In this document: positions 33,488-43,455 of the stretch, piece after piece
Numbering within the stretch: position 1 is the stretch's first letter
How the letters are laid out: every line of letters starts with the position of its first letter
Notes under the pieces: generated by a model
Database searches by the model: none
What the model saw: only the letters and a program-made list of their open reading frames with translations
What the model was told of the DNA's origin: nothing
Assembly: GCF_014041935.1 (NCBI RefSeq)
Contig: NZ_CP059491.1
Coordinates: 4,836,001-4,900,000 of the forward strand
Length of the DNA: 64,000 bases
From: Gordonia jinghuaiqii
GTDB taxonomy: Bacteria; Actinomycetota; Actinomycetes; Mycobacteriales; Mycobacteriaceae
Reading direction: 5' to 3'
Made by a program: the position numbers and the translations under genes

Positions 33488-34819
33488 CTATGAATGCGTC
33501 GGCGACACCAGCTTCGGATGCCCCTCGTCGACGAGCGGGTTCTCGATCTCGTCGCGCCACATGCCGGCCGCAAAGTAGAAGGCCCACGCGATCGGGACCG
33601 GCAGGACGCCGGCGAGGACGAACGTCGCGGTCAATCCGATCGCCGACGACACCGGTGCGGCGATCGCCATCGACACCGGCATCAGTGCGACCGACACGAA
33701 GAAGTCGAGGCTCGCTATACGCCCGAGAAGCGCAGGCGGAACCCGCCGCTGTAACAGCGTGCCCCACAACACCATCGGGCCGTCGAACAGGATGCCCATG
33801 CCCACACCGGCCACGATGAACATCCAGGTGGAATCGGCGATCCCCATCAGCACCAGTGGAACGCTGGAGAACGCCCACAGGGAGAACATGACCGTCAGGT
33901 ACCTGCGCGGCATCGGGAACGAGGCGAACACCAACGACGCGGCGGCCGCGCCGAGACCGAAACCGGCCAGGACCCAGGCATGTTGGGTCGCGCCGCCGTC
34001 GATGCGCTCACGCAACGCGAACGGGACGAGCACCTCGATCGGGCCGAGCGTGGCCAGCACCAGGACGCACGCGAACAGCAGTGTGCCCCACAGCCACGGC
34101 GTCCGGGCCATGTACACGAACCCTTCGGCGAGGTCGGTCACGACACCACGCGCGCCTGCGCTCTTCGCGACCACCGGTTCGTCGGCGGAGCTCTGGCCCA
34201 GACGGCGGGTCGTCACCGGGGCCATCGCGAGATAGCAGACCCCCGAGGCGATCGCCGCGACCGCCGCCATCAGCACCGCGGGACCCGGCGCGGAGGCGCC
34301 GATGACCGCACCCGCGATCATCGGCCCGACGGCCTGCATCACCACCGGCCGGAAGAAACCCTCGATCCCGTTGGCCGCCTGCAGTTCCGACGGCGCCACC
34401 ACCCCGGGCAGCAGTGCCGAATAGGCCGGGTAGTACATCCCGGTGGTGATTCCCCCGAGCAGGGAGGCCACCACCACATGCCACAGCTCCAGCGCCCCGG
34501 CCAACGACGCCAGCCCGATCGCGCCGAACGCGACCATCTTCGCGACCTCGAGGCCGATCATGATGTGGCGCTGGGAGACACGGTCGGCGAGCACACCACC
34601 GGCCAGCGTGGAGAACAGCATGCCCACGGCCGCGACACCGGTCGCCAGCGACACCTGCCCGGGCCCACCGCCCAGTGCGATCACCTGCCAGATCACCGCG
34701 ATGGTCCACACGCCGTCGGCGAACATCGCCAGGATCAGACCCGACGCCAGCAGCCGGTACTGCCGGCGCGCGAACGGCAACAACGCGCGCGGCAGACGGG
34801 TGTCGACGGCAGAGCTCAT
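33488..34819 (-). CDS. MFS transporter
   Basis: 443 aa, about twelve membrane helices. The motif GGVLADRVSQRHIM between helices 2 and 3 is the major-facilitator motif A variant GxLaDrxgrR. The length and N-terminal part resemble the enterobactin-exporter-like (EntS) group. It is followed by a 250-bp gap and precedes the monooxygenase operon in the same direction. Substrate unknown. Confidence 0.8.
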   Translation of the reverse strand: MSSAVDTRLPRALLPFARRQYRLLASGLILAMFADGVWTIAVIWQVIALGGGPGQVSLATGVAAVGMLFSTLAGGVLADRVSQRHIMIGLEVAKMVAFGAIGLASLAGALELWHVVVASLLGGITTGMYYPAYSALLPGVVAPSELQAANGIEGFFRPVVMQAVGPMIAGAVIGASAPGPAVLMAAVAAIASGVCYLAMAPVTTRRLGQSSADEPVVAKSAGARGVVTDLAEGFVYMARTPWLWGTLLFACVLVLATLGPIEVLVPFALRERIDGGATQHAWVLAGFGLGAAAASLVFASFPMPRRYLTVMFSLWAFSSVPLVLMGIADSTWMFIVAGVGMGILFDGPMVLWGTLLQRRVPPALLGRIASLDFFVSVALMPVSMAIAAPVSSAIGLTATFVLAGVLPVPIAWAFYFAAGMWRDEIENPLVDEGHPKLVSPTHS

Positions 34820-34901
34820 CCTTCGAGCTTGCCGCAGCGTCCTGTGCCGACGCCAGCGATTTCGGCGCGCCCGGCATCTCGGCGCGGACGGTCGGTCGCG
34901 G

Positions 34902-35927
34902 TCAGCTCGCCTTGCGCGAGGCCTTCTTGGCCGGGGCCTTCTTGGCGGTGCTCTCGGTGCCCGAACTGCTCGATGCGGACTTCTTCGCGGCCGTGCTCTT
35001 CGACCCCGTGCTCTTCGACGCCGCCTTCTTGGCCGGCGCCTTCTTGGCAGCGCTCTTCGATGCCGCCTTCTTGGCCGGCGCCTTCTCGGCCGGTGCGGAG
35101 TCGTCCGCTGTGGAGTCGCCCGAGTCCGAATCCGAGGCCCCTCGGTCCTTCACCGAGGCGCGCAACGCGGCGAGCAGATCGGCGACCTCGGAGTCCTCGT
35201 CGCCGGATTTGTCCTCGTCCTCGGCCTCGGGGAATGCCTCGCCGCCCTCGGACTTCGCCTCGATGAGCTTGGCGAGCTCGTTCTGATACCTGTCCTCGAA
35301 CTCGGACGGGTCGTAGTCGGAGGCCATCGACTCGATCAGCGACGCCGCCATCTGCAGCTCCTGATCGCGGATCTCGGTGTCGTCGTCGAGGAATCCGAAG
35401 TCGGGTTTGCGCACCTCGTCGGGCCACAGCAGGGTCTGCAGCGTCATCACGCCGTCGACGACGCGCAGCGCGGCCACCCGCGTGCGGTTGCGCAGTGTGA
35501 AGGTGGCGATGGCCAGGCGGTCGGTCTCCTCCAGCGCCCGGGCCAGCAGCACGTAGGCCTTCGGCGACTTCGACGACGGTTCGAGGTAGTACGGCTTGTC
35601 GAAGTAGATGGGATCGACCTGATCGACCGGCACGAATTCCAGGATCGAGATCTCCGGACTCTTCTGCACCGGCAGGCTCGCGAGGTCCTCTTTGGTGAGG
35701 ATCACCGTTTCGCCGGACTCGGTCTCGTAGGCGTTGGCGATGTCGCCGTAGTCGACCTCGTTGTCGGTTCCCTCGCGCACACGCCGGTACCGGATGCGGG
35801 TACCGTCGGTCGAGTCGACCTGATAGGACTTGCGGTCGTGACTCTCGGTCGCCGAATAGACCTTGACCGGCACGTTGACCAGGCCGAAGCTGAGGTCGCC
35901 CTTCCAGATCGAGCGCATGACGGCCAT
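34902..35927 (-). CDS. ku: Ku, non-homologous end-joining DNA-end-binding protein
   Basis: 341 aa. The first 250 residues are the bacterial Ku core (SIWKGDLSFGLVNVPVKVYS at the start). A Lys/Ala-rich tail of about 80 residues follows, built of APAKKAA and SK-type repeats, as in mycobacterial and Streptomyces Ku; such tails bind DNA and aid threading inward. It homodimerises on broken ends and recruits LigD, encoded divergently 77 bp away. A second ATG three codons in is an alternative start. Confidence 0.95.
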   Translation of the reverse strand: MAVMRSIWKGDLSFGLVNVPVKVYSATESHDRKSYQVDSTDGTRIRYRRVREGTDNEVDYGDIANAYETESGETVILTKEDLASLPVQKSPEISILEFVPVDQVDPIYFDKPYYLEPSSKSPKAYVLLARALEETDRLAIATFTLRNRTRVAALRVVDGVMTLQTLLWPDEVRKPDFGFLDDDTEIRDQELQMAASLIESMASDYDPSEFEDRYQNELAKLIEAKSEGGEAFPEAEDEDKSGDEDSEVADLLAALRASVKDRGASDSDSGDSTADDSAPAEKAPAKKAASKSAAKKAPAKKAASKSTGSKSTAAKKSASSSSGTESTAKKAPAKKASRKAS

Positions 35928-36004
35928 TCTGCCAGGAGTTCGGCCGCGATGGCGAGAAGCCGCTCGGATCGTGTGGTCGCCCGGACTGTGTGGAGAATGG
36001 GGGA

Positions 36005-38377
36005 ATGGCGGGCGGCGAGATCCTGGAGGTCAACGGTCGCCGGATCTCGATCACCAATCTCTCCAAGGTGCTCTATCCGGCGGCCGGGACGCGGAAATTC
36101 GAGGTCATCGACTACTACTCGCGTATCGCCGATGTCATGCTCCCCCACCTGCACAATCGGCTGATCACCCGCAAGCGGTGGCCCAACGGCGTCGAGTCGA
36201 CCCCGTTCTTCGAGAAGAACCTCCCCGACAGCGCCCCGGACTGGATCCGGCGTCACGGCATCCAGCACAGCGAACGGGTCATCGAATACGCGATGGCCGA
36301 CGACAAGGCCACCCTGGTGTGGCTCGCCCAGATGGCCGTGCTGGAGATCCACACCCCGCAATGGCGGCTGCCGATGGGCCCCGACGGTGCACCCATGGCC
36401 AACCGCATCGTCTTCGACCTGGACCCCGGCCCGCGGGTGCCCCTGCACCGGACCGCCGAGGTCGCCCTGGAGATCCGCAACTGGCTCGGCGGCGCAACCA
36501 CCTACCCCGTCACCAGCGGCGGCAAGGGCATCCATCTGTACGCCCGTCTGCCGAAGCCCGTGCCGTCGGACGCGGCACGGAAGGTCGCACAGGAGGTCGC
36601 CAACGAATTCGCCCGCCAGAACAGCGATTTCATCACCGCCAAGATGTCCAAGTCGCTGCGCGACGACAAGGTGTTCATCGACTGGAGCCAGAACACCGCG
36701 GCCAAGACGACACTCGCCCCCTATTCGCTCCGCGGTCGCGAACACCCGTGGGTGGCCGCACCGCGCACCTGGGAGGAGATGTCCGACCCCGACCTGTCTC
36801 AGTTGCTCTACACCGAGGTACTCGAGCGCGTCGCCGAGTTCGGCGACCTCCTCGCCGACCTCGACGCCCCCTACGACGACGAACCCGGACCCGACGCCGA
36901 GCCGGAGCCCGGCGAGGTCATCAACCTGCGCGAATACCGCCGCAAACGCGACCGGTCGAAGACTCCGGAACCCTTCGGCGACGAGGTGCACCGGCAACGC
37001 GTCGCGACCGAGGACGAGCCGTTCGCCGATTCCGAGGCCGACGTCCCGACCGCCGGGCGCGCACCGATCTTCGTCATCCAGGAGCATCATGCGCGGCGCC
37101 TGCACTACGACTTCCGCCTCGAACACGACGGTGTCCTGGTCTCCTGGGCGGTCCCGAAGAATCTCCCGACCGATCCCGATCAGAACCGGCTCGCCGTGCA
37201 GACCGAGGACCACCCCATGGACTATGCCGATTTCGAAGGCGACATCCCCGCGGGCGAGTACGGCGGCGGGCACGTATCCATCTGGGACAAGGGCACTTTC
37301 GAGCTGGAGAAGTGGCGCGACAAAGAGGTCATCGTCCGGCTCCACGGCGAGCGGGTCCAAGGGCGGTATGCACTGATCCGCACCGGGGACAAGAACTGGC
37401 TCGCGCACCTGATGAGCGACGAACCGCGCCCGATCCTCCCCGACAGCCTCACCGATCCGCGCCCGATGCTCGCCACCGACGAGGCGATCGACGGGCTCAA
37501 CGGGCGCGACTGGGCGTTCGAGGGCAAGTGGGACGGGTACCGGCTGCTCGTGCGCTCGGTGGGCGGCGAGTTCCGTCTCACCTCGCGTTCGGGTATCGAC
37601 ATGACCCGGGATTTCCCCGAATTGGCCGGCCTGGCCGACGATCTCGGGCTGATGGACGTCGTCCTCGACGGCGAGGTGGTGGCACTGGACTCCTCCGGGC
37701 GCACCAACTTCACCCTCCTCACCTCACGGCGGCACACCGACGAGCCGTACAACCTGCGGCTCTACCTCTTCGACATCCTGTTCCTCAACGGCTCGTCGTT
37801 GCTGCGCAAGCCGTGGTCGGTACGACGCGAACTCCTCGAGGAACTCGCATCCGCGTTCCGGAACTCGCCGTTCGTCGAGGTCCCGCCACTGCTTCCCGCA
37901 CCCGGCCACGCCGCGGTCGAGTACAGCCGCGAACACAACCTCGAAGGTGTTGTCGCCAAACGCCGTAACTCGGTCTACCAACAGGGCCGGCGCTCCACCA
38001 CCTGGCTCAAACACAAGAACTGGAGCGACATCGAGGTCGTCGTGGGCGGTTACCGTCCGGGCCGCGGCAACCGCGCCGACACGATCGGGTCGTTGCTCAT
38101 CGGACTGCCCGAGGACACCGGACTGCGGTATGTCGGTCGCGTGGGGACGGGATTCACCGACGCGCAATTACGTTCGCTCGCCGAAGAACTCGAGCCGCTG
38201 AAGATCTCGCGATCGCCGTTCCTGGACAAACTCGACCGTCCGGTCGCGGCGAGTGCGGTGTGGGTGCTGCCCAAGATCGTCGGCGAGGTGCGTTTCATGG
38301 ACTGGACATCGGCCGGACATCTGCGTCACCCGAGCTGGCGGGGTATCCGGCGGGACAAACTTCCCGGCGATCTCTGA
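36005..38377 (+). CDS. ligD: LigD, multifunctional NHEJ ligase
   Basis: 790 aa with three domains in the order polymerase (about 1-290), 3'-phosphoesterase (about 345-470) and ATP-dependent ligase (about 490-790), as in M. tuberculosis LigD. The polymerase has the FDLDPGP metal motif. The phosphoesterase has HHARRLHYDFRLEHDG. The ligase nucleotidylation motif is EGKWDGYR. An acidic linker with EPEPGEV joins the first two. Start chosen by GGAG nine bases upstream. Confidence 0.95.
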   Translation: MAGGEILEVNGRRISITNLSKVLYPAAGTRKFEVIDYYSRIADVMLPHLHNRLITRKRWPNGVESTPFFEKNLPDSAPDWIRRHGIQHSERVIEYAMADDKATLVWLAQMAVLEIHTPQWRLPMGPDGAPMANRIVFDLDPGPRVPLHRTAEVALEIRNWLGGATTYPVTSGGKGIHLYARLPKPVPSDAARKVAQEVANEFARQNSDFITAKMSKSLRDDKVFIDWSQNTAAKTTLAPYSLRGREHPWVAAPRTWEEMSDPDLSQLLYTEVLERVAEFGDLLADLDAPYDDEPGPDAEPEPGEVINLREYRRKRDRSKTPEPFGDEVHRQRVATEDEPFADSEADVPTAGRAPIFVIQEHHARRLHYDFRLEHDGVLVSWAVPKNLPTDPDQNRLAVQTEDHPMDYADFEGDIPAGEYGGGHVSIWDKGTFELEKWRDKEVIVRLHGERVQGRYALIRTGDKNWLAHLMSDEPRPILPDSLTDPRPMLATDEAIDGLNGRDWAFEGKWDGYRLLVRSVGGEFRLTSRSGIDMTRDFPELAGLADDLGLMDVVLDGEVVALDSSGRTNFTLLTSRRHTDEPYNLRLYLFDILFLNGSSLLRKPWSVRRELLEELASAFRNSPFVEVPPLLPAPGHAAVEYSREHNLEGVVAKRRNSVYQQGRRSTTWLKHKNWSDIEVVVGGYRPGRGNRADTIGSLLIGLPEDTGLRYVGRVGTGFTDAQLRSLAEELEPLKISRSPFLDKLDRPVAASAVWVLPKIVGEVRFMDWTSAGHLRHPSWRGIRRDKLPGDL

Positions 38378-38492
38378 CCGAGCGGGCCCGCAGCGCGAAG
38401 CAGCCACGCCGATCCCCCACTTCACCGCACAATGGTCGAGGATGCGGCCACGCCCGCACGCGTCCGCCGACTCGTCGAAACGTAGGTGAGCA

Positions 38493-40013
38493 ATGGCAGA
38501 TTCCGCCGACCAGCGATCGGACAAGCTCGACCGCAGCGTCATCGTCACCGGGCTGGTCATCGTCTCGGGGATGGTCATGGTGGTCCTGGACACCACCATC
38601 GTCAACGTCGCACTGGACTCGCTCAGCACCGAACTCGACGCCACGTTGTCCACGACGCAGTGGGTGGTCACGGGCTATCTGCTCGCGGTGGCGCTGGTCA
38701 TTCCGCTCACCGGTTGGGCCATGGACCGTTTCGGACCGAAACCGACGTGGATCACCGCGGTGAGTCTGTTCGTCATGGGCTCGGCGCTGTGTGCCGCGGC
38801 CTGGTCCATCGAGAGCCTGATCGCCTTCCGCATCCTGCAAGGCCTCGGCGGGGGCATGCTCCTGCCCGCCGGGCAGGCCATCATCACCCGCGCCGCGGGG
38901 CCGGATCGACTCGGCCGGGCGATGGCGATCCTCGGCGTGCCCATGCTGCTGGGTCCGGTGCTCGGACCGGTACTGGGCGGCCTGCTCGTCGAATACACCA
39001 GCTGGCACTGGATCTTCCTGGTCAACGTCCCGGTCGGCATCCTCGCAGTCGTCCTCGCGGTGTGGAAGCTGCCCTACGGCGACACCGCACCCGACCGCGA
39101 TCGCCTCGACCTGCTCGGTCTCGCCCTGCTGTCCGGCAGCCTGGTGTGTCTGCTCTACGGACTGTCCAGCGCGAGTTCACACGGCGGGTTCACCGACCCC
39201 GGTGTGCTCGGCTGGCTCATCGGCGGTGCCGCCGGTCTCGGGATCTACACCTGGCACAGCCTTCGGAGGGGCGCCGATTCCATCGTCGACGTCCGTCTGC
39301 TGACCAACAGGGTGTTCGCCGCGGGAACGGTCTCGGTGTTCCTGGTCGCCATCAGCCTGTTCGGCGGCATGCTGCTCCTGCCGCTCTACTATCAGGCGGT
39401 TCGCGGGGAGGGCGCCCTCGACGCCGGTCTGCTGCTAGCACCGCAAGGACTCGGGGCCGTGGTGGCGATGGTGGTGGGCGGCCGGATCACCGACCGCATC
39501 GGCGCCGGGTACGTCGTGCCCGTCGGCGTCGTGCTCGCGATGGTCGGCACGTACCCGTTCACCCAGGTGAGCGTCGACAGCTCTTACGTGTGGCTGAGCC
39601 TGGCACTGTTCGTGCGCGGTATGGGTCTGGGCTCGGTGATGATGCCGACCATCGCCGCCGCCTACAGCGATCTCGGCAAGGACGTGGTGACACGAGCGGC
39701 ACCGACGCTCTCGGCGATCCAGCAGGTCGGCGCGTCGCTGGGTAGTGCCCTGCTGGTGACGGCATTGACGCAGCGACTCACCCACGAACTGACCTCCCAC
39801 GGCGTCCAGTCGAACGGCGGCGGCACCGACCTGATCGGTTCTGTCCCACCGGAAGCCATGCCGGTGATCGGTCCGTTGCTGGCCGATTCGTTCGGCTACG
39901 CCTTCTGGGTGGCGTTCGCACTCACCGCGGTGATCGTCATCCCGGCGTTCTTTCTGCCGCGACACCGCCCGCGCGACCGCGACGCGTCACCGGCGTCGGC
40001 GGCAGGGATCTGA
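38493..40013 (+). CDS. DHA2-family (EmrB/QacA) MFS drug exporter
   Basis: 506 aa, about fourteen membrane helices. The motif LDTTIVNVAL in helix 1 and WVVTGYLLAVAL in helix 2 are signatures of DHA2 drug:proton antiporters, and motif C (GPVLGPVLGG) in helix 5 is intact. AGGTGAG precedes the ATG. The next gene, a dienelactone-hydrolase-like protein, follows after 17 bp, so the two are probably co-transcribed. Confidence 0.87.
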   Translation: MADSADQRSDKLDRSVIVTGLVIVSGMVMVVLDTTIVNVALDSLSTELDATLSTTQWVVTGYLLAVALVIPLTGWAMDRFGPKPTWITAVSLFVMGSALCAAAWSIESLIAFRILQGLGGGMLLPAGQAIITRAAGPDRLGRAMAILGVPMLLGPVLGPVLGGLLVEYTSWHWIFLVNVPVGILAVVLAVWKLPYGDTAPDRDRLDLLGLALLSGSLVCLLYGLSSASSHGGFTDPGVLGWLIGGAAGLGIYTWHSLRRGADSIVDVRLLTNRVFAAGTVSVFLVAISLFGGMLLLPLYYQAVRGEGALDAGLLLAPQGLGAVVAMVVGGRITDRIGAGYVVPVGVVLAMVGTYPFTQVSVDSSYVWLSLALFVRGMGLGSVMMPTIAAAYSDLGKDVVTRAAPTLSAIQQVGASLGSALLVTALTQRLTHELTSHGVQSNGGGTDLIGSVPPEAMPVIGPLLADSFGYAFWVAFALTAVIVIPAFFLPRHRPRDRDASPASAAGI

Positions 40014-40030
40014 GACAGGAGTCCATCACG

Positions 40031-40792
40031 ATGAGCGAGACGATCACCATTGCCGCGGCGTACGGCGACACCGAGGCCTATGTGGCCCGGCCGGATCCGC
40101 CCGCCGGCGGGGTCTCCCTGCCGGGCGTGCTGTTCCTGACCGACGTGATCGGCCTGCGGTCGCGGACCCGGGCGATGGCGGACCGCATCGCGTCGTGGGG
40201 TCACGTCGTGATGGTCCCGCATCTGTTCTACCGCTTCTCCTCCGCCGAGGACTGGGCCCCGGCCGAGGATCTGTTGCTGCCGGAGGCGCGTGAAGCGTTC
40301 TTCGCCGCCGCCATGCCGCGGGCGCGCACACTCACCCCCGACACGGTGCGCCCCGACCTCATCGCCTATCTCGACGCCCTGCGGGCGTTGCCGGGCGTTT
40401 CGGACCGTCCGGTCGGTGTCACCGGCTACTGCATGGGTGGCCGGCTGGCACTCAACGTGGCCGCGGCCCGCCCCTCCGACGTCGCCGCCGTCGGCATGTT
40501 CCACGCCGGCGGCCTGGTCACCGACGACCGCGACAGCCCCCACCTGCACCTCGTCGGCATCGACGCGTTCGTGCTGGCCATCCACGCCGACAAGGACCGT
40601 TCGCTGCCGCACACCGCCGTCGCCCAGTTCGAACACGCGCTCACCTCGAGCGGTGTCACGCACGCGGCGACCGTGTATCCCGGTGCGTCGCACGGTTACA
40701 CGATGTCCGACCTGCCCGCCTATCACCACGAGGCCTGCGAACATCACTTCGCCGAGTTGGAGGCGCTGTTCCGTAGAACCCTGTCCACGTGA
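40031..40792 (+). CDS. Dienelactone hydrolase family protein
   Basis: 253 aa, alpha/beta hydrolase. The nucleophile elbow is GYCMGG with cysteine, as in dienelactone hydrolase; Asp in AIHADKDRSLP and His in GASHGYTMSD complete a Cys-Asp-His triad. It may hydrolyse a lactone or ester related to what the upstream exporter handles. It converges on the broken MFS gene with a 34-bp gap. Confidence 0.83.
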   Translation: MSETITIAAAYGDTEAYVARPDPPAGGVSLPGVLFLTDVIGLRSRTRAMADRIASWGHVVMVPHLFYRFSSAEDWAPAEDLLLPEAREAFFAAAMPRARTLTPDTVRPDLIAYLDALRALPGVSDRPVGVTGYCMGGRLALNVAAARPSDVAAVGMFHAGGLVTDDRDSPHLHLVGIDAFVLAIHADKDRSLPHTAVAQFEHALTSSGVTHAATVYPGASHGYTMSDLPAYHHEACEHHFAELEALFRRTLST

Positions 40793-40826
40793 GGTGGTTT
40801 CAGCGGGCCGCCCTCGACGTAGGCGT

Positions 40827-42400
40827 TCACGAGGCGGCCGCTCGCGCCGGGGCACCGATGGGGCGTCCCTGCCGCAGCGGGAGTTCCTTCCAGGTGACGG
40901 TGCCGATGATGGCCAGCAGCGACATGATCGACACCGCCAGGAACACGAGGTCCATCGATTCGGCGAAGCCCTGCTTGACGGGCTGTGCCACGTCGGCCGG
41001 CAGCTTCTCGATGATCGACGTGTCGCTCATGACGCTGTCCGACGATCCGGTTGCCGCACCGGGATTCTGGGCGGCCGCGATGAGCGACTGTCCGAATGCA
41101 CTGACTCGCGGGTCGCCGCTCTGGCGGAAGAAGGTGGCGGTGCCGGTGGACAGTCCCATGTCCTTGGGCGGCAGGATGTTCTGCATCGCGAGGGTGATCG
41201 GCTGCATCAGGTTGCCGAGGCCGAAGCCGAGCAGCGCGGCCATCAGCATGACCAGGTACACCGGGGTCTCGGTGCCGACCAGGTGCAGCAGGAAGGTGCC
41301 CGCGGTGATCAGCACCGCGCCGATGATCGTGAAGATCTTGTAGCGGCCGGTGCGCGAGATCAGCTGTCCCGACAGGATCGAACCGGCCATGAGCCCGAGC
41401 ACCATGGGCAACATCTGAAGGCCGGCGACCATGGGGCTCGACCCGCGTAGGACCTGAAAGTACTGCGGCAGCATGGAGATCCCGCCGAACATGACGGCGC
41501 CGACGATGACCGAGATGACGATGCCCTGACTGAACACCATGTTCTTGAACACGCGCAACGGGATCAGCGCGTCGTCGCCCATCGTGTGTTCGACCCAGAT
41601 GAAGGCGGCGATACCGATCACGCCGATCGCGTAACAGAGTGCCGACGGTCCGGAGCTCCACCCCCATTCGCGCCCTTGCTCGGCGACTATGAGCAGCGGC
41701 GCGACCGCGACGGCGAGCGCTGTCGCACCCCAGTAGTCGGTGCGGCCGCCGACGCCCTTCTGCTGGTCATAGTTGAGCACCTTGTAGACGACGAACAGCG
41801 CGGCGAGTCCGATCGGCACGGTGACCAGGAACACCCAACGCCATCCGGAGACCCACAGGATCGTCGTCTGGTCGGCGAACAGGCCGCCGAGGACCGGACC
41901 GAGGACGCTGGACGTGCCGACACGGCGAGGAAGCAGCCCTGGTATCTGGCGCGTTCGCGCGGCGAGACGATGTCGCCGATGGTGGTCAGGCGAGCGTCAT
42001 CAGGCCGCCCGCGCCGAGTCCCTGGAAGGCCCGGAACCCGGCGCGCTCGTACATCGACGTGGCGATCGTGCACAGCAGCGAGCCCACGACGAAGATCGAG
42101 ATCGCCAGCAGGAACAGCGGTTTGCGACAATAGAGGTCGGAGAGTTTGCCGTACAGCGGGGTCACGATCGTCGCGGTGACGAGGTAGGCCGTGGTCACCC
42201 AGACAATGCATGTCGTATCCCTGCAGTTCATCGGCGATGGTCCGGATCGCCGTCGACACGATGGTCTGGTCCAGCGCGGCGAGGAACATGCCCATCATGA
42301 GGCCGCCGAGGATGGTCAGGATCTGACGATGGGTCAGTCCGGCCCCGGCGATGTCATCGTCGTGAGCCACTGCGCCGGCGGTTGCCGAGGAATCTGTCAT
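40827..42400 (-). pseudogene. DHA2-family MFS exporter broken by three frameshifts
   Basis: Reading leftward, the DHA2 protein is recognisable across three frames. MTDSSATAGAV...ELQGYDM continues in another frame as WVTTAYLVTATIV. A single base is missing near 41990 (MTLA to LTTIGDI) and another near 41920 (FLAV to GTSSVLGP), and the first break near 42205 looks like one extra base. Conserved residues also differ (DLYCRKP, MYERAG, RYQGCF), and the usual FFRQ-GGT-LG segment appears partly missing. The C-terminal 335 codons are open. Decay or a local sequencing problem are both possible. Confidence 0.8.
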
Positions 42401-42469
42401 CGTTGCCCTTTCACCGCTGTCGCGGGCCCACATGACGGCCGAGGCGTCGACGGTCTTTACCTTCCCTTT

Positions 42470-42498
42470 GCAATTAGTTGCGTACCTCAACTAATTGC
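42470..42498. promoter_or_regulatory. Perfect 11-bp inverted repeat, MarR-type operator
   Basis: GCAATTAGTTG and CAACTAATTGC flank the 7-bp spacer CGTACCT, 69 bases upstream of the broken exporter. The TTAGTTG/CAACTAA halves are typical of MarR-family sites. No MarR gene is adjacent. Confidence 0.65.
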
Positions 42499-42675
42499 CC
42501 GTCCGCGGGTACGCGTGCGAAGTCCAACGCATGCACCGGCCCGGAGACCTGCGGCGGGCTGCACCACAGTCACGCCGACATAGTGCGTTGCGACTCTCGC
42601 CGGAGATGCGATGAGTCCTACAGGCCGCCCGACAGATAACCTCGTGGGAGTCAGTGACCGTGACGGGAGCTCTTC

Positions 42676-43428
42676 GTGTTCGTTGTCGCCCACATCAGCG
42701 ACCTGCATTTCAACGGGACGCGGTTCAATCGGAGCCGCATCGAGTCGACGCTGAGCTACATCAACGCCCGCGCCGCAGGCATCGACGTCCTACTCGTCAC
42801 CGGCGACATCGCCGACGAGGGCGCCCCGAGCGAGTACCGCGAGGCCCACGGGGTGCTCGAGAGTCCCCTCCCCATGCTCATCACCGCAGGCAACCACGAT
42901 GTCCGCGAGCCCTTCAGCGCGGCTCTGATCGGCACGGAGACGTCGGGGCCGATCAACCACGCACGACGCATCAGTGGCCGCGACGGGCTCGACGTCCTGT
43001 TCTTGATGTGCGACAGCTCGATTCCCGGCCGCAACGACGGTTACCTCGACGACGCGACCATCGGCTGGCTCTCGGATCAACTCGACGCCGAGGACCCCGC
43101 CACCCCGGTGTTCATCGCCTTTCATCACCCGCCGGCCAAGCTGCACATGCCCTTCATGGATTCGATCCGCCAGACCGGCGAGGAGCGACTCGCCGCGCTC
43201 GTCGGACAACATCCGAACGTCGTCGCGTTCCTGTGCGGACACGCGCACACGCCTGCGGTGACCGTCTTCGCCGATCGCCCGTTGTGCCTTGCGCCGGGAG
43301 TGTCGTCGACGCTCAGCCTGCCCTTCGAGGGGCGTGAGATCGTCAATCGCGGTCAGCCGCCGGGCATCGCCTTCCACCTCTATGACGACGGGCAGCTCGT
43401 CACCCACTTCCGGTCGGTGATGTTCTAG
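42676..43428 (+). CDS. Metallophosphoesterase (CpdA-like)
   Basis: 250 aa, calcineurin-like. The metal-binding motifs appear in order: HISDLHF (D-x-H), VTGDIAD (GD), ITAGNHD (GNHD), FHHPP and CGHAHT (GHxH). This layout fits class III cyclic-nucleotide phosphodiesterases such as Rv0805, though phosphodiesterase activity on 3',5'-cAMP is not provable here. GTG start with GGGAGC upstream. Converges on the YdcF-like gene. Confidence 0.85.
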   Translation: MFVVAHISDLHFNGTRFNRSRIESTLSYINARAAGIDVLLVTGDIADEGAPSEYREAHGVLESPLPMLITAGNHDVREPFSAALIGTETSGPINHARRISGRDGLDVLFLMCDSSIPGRNDGYLDDATIGWLSDQLDAEDPATPVFIAFHHPPAKLHMPFMDSIRQTGEERLAALVGQHPNVVAFLCGHAHTPAVTVFADRPLCLAPGVSSTLSLPFEGREIVNRGQPPGIAFHLYDDGQLVTHFRSVMF

Positions 43429-43455
43429 ACCGGGGATGTCCCGGACCGGTGACGC

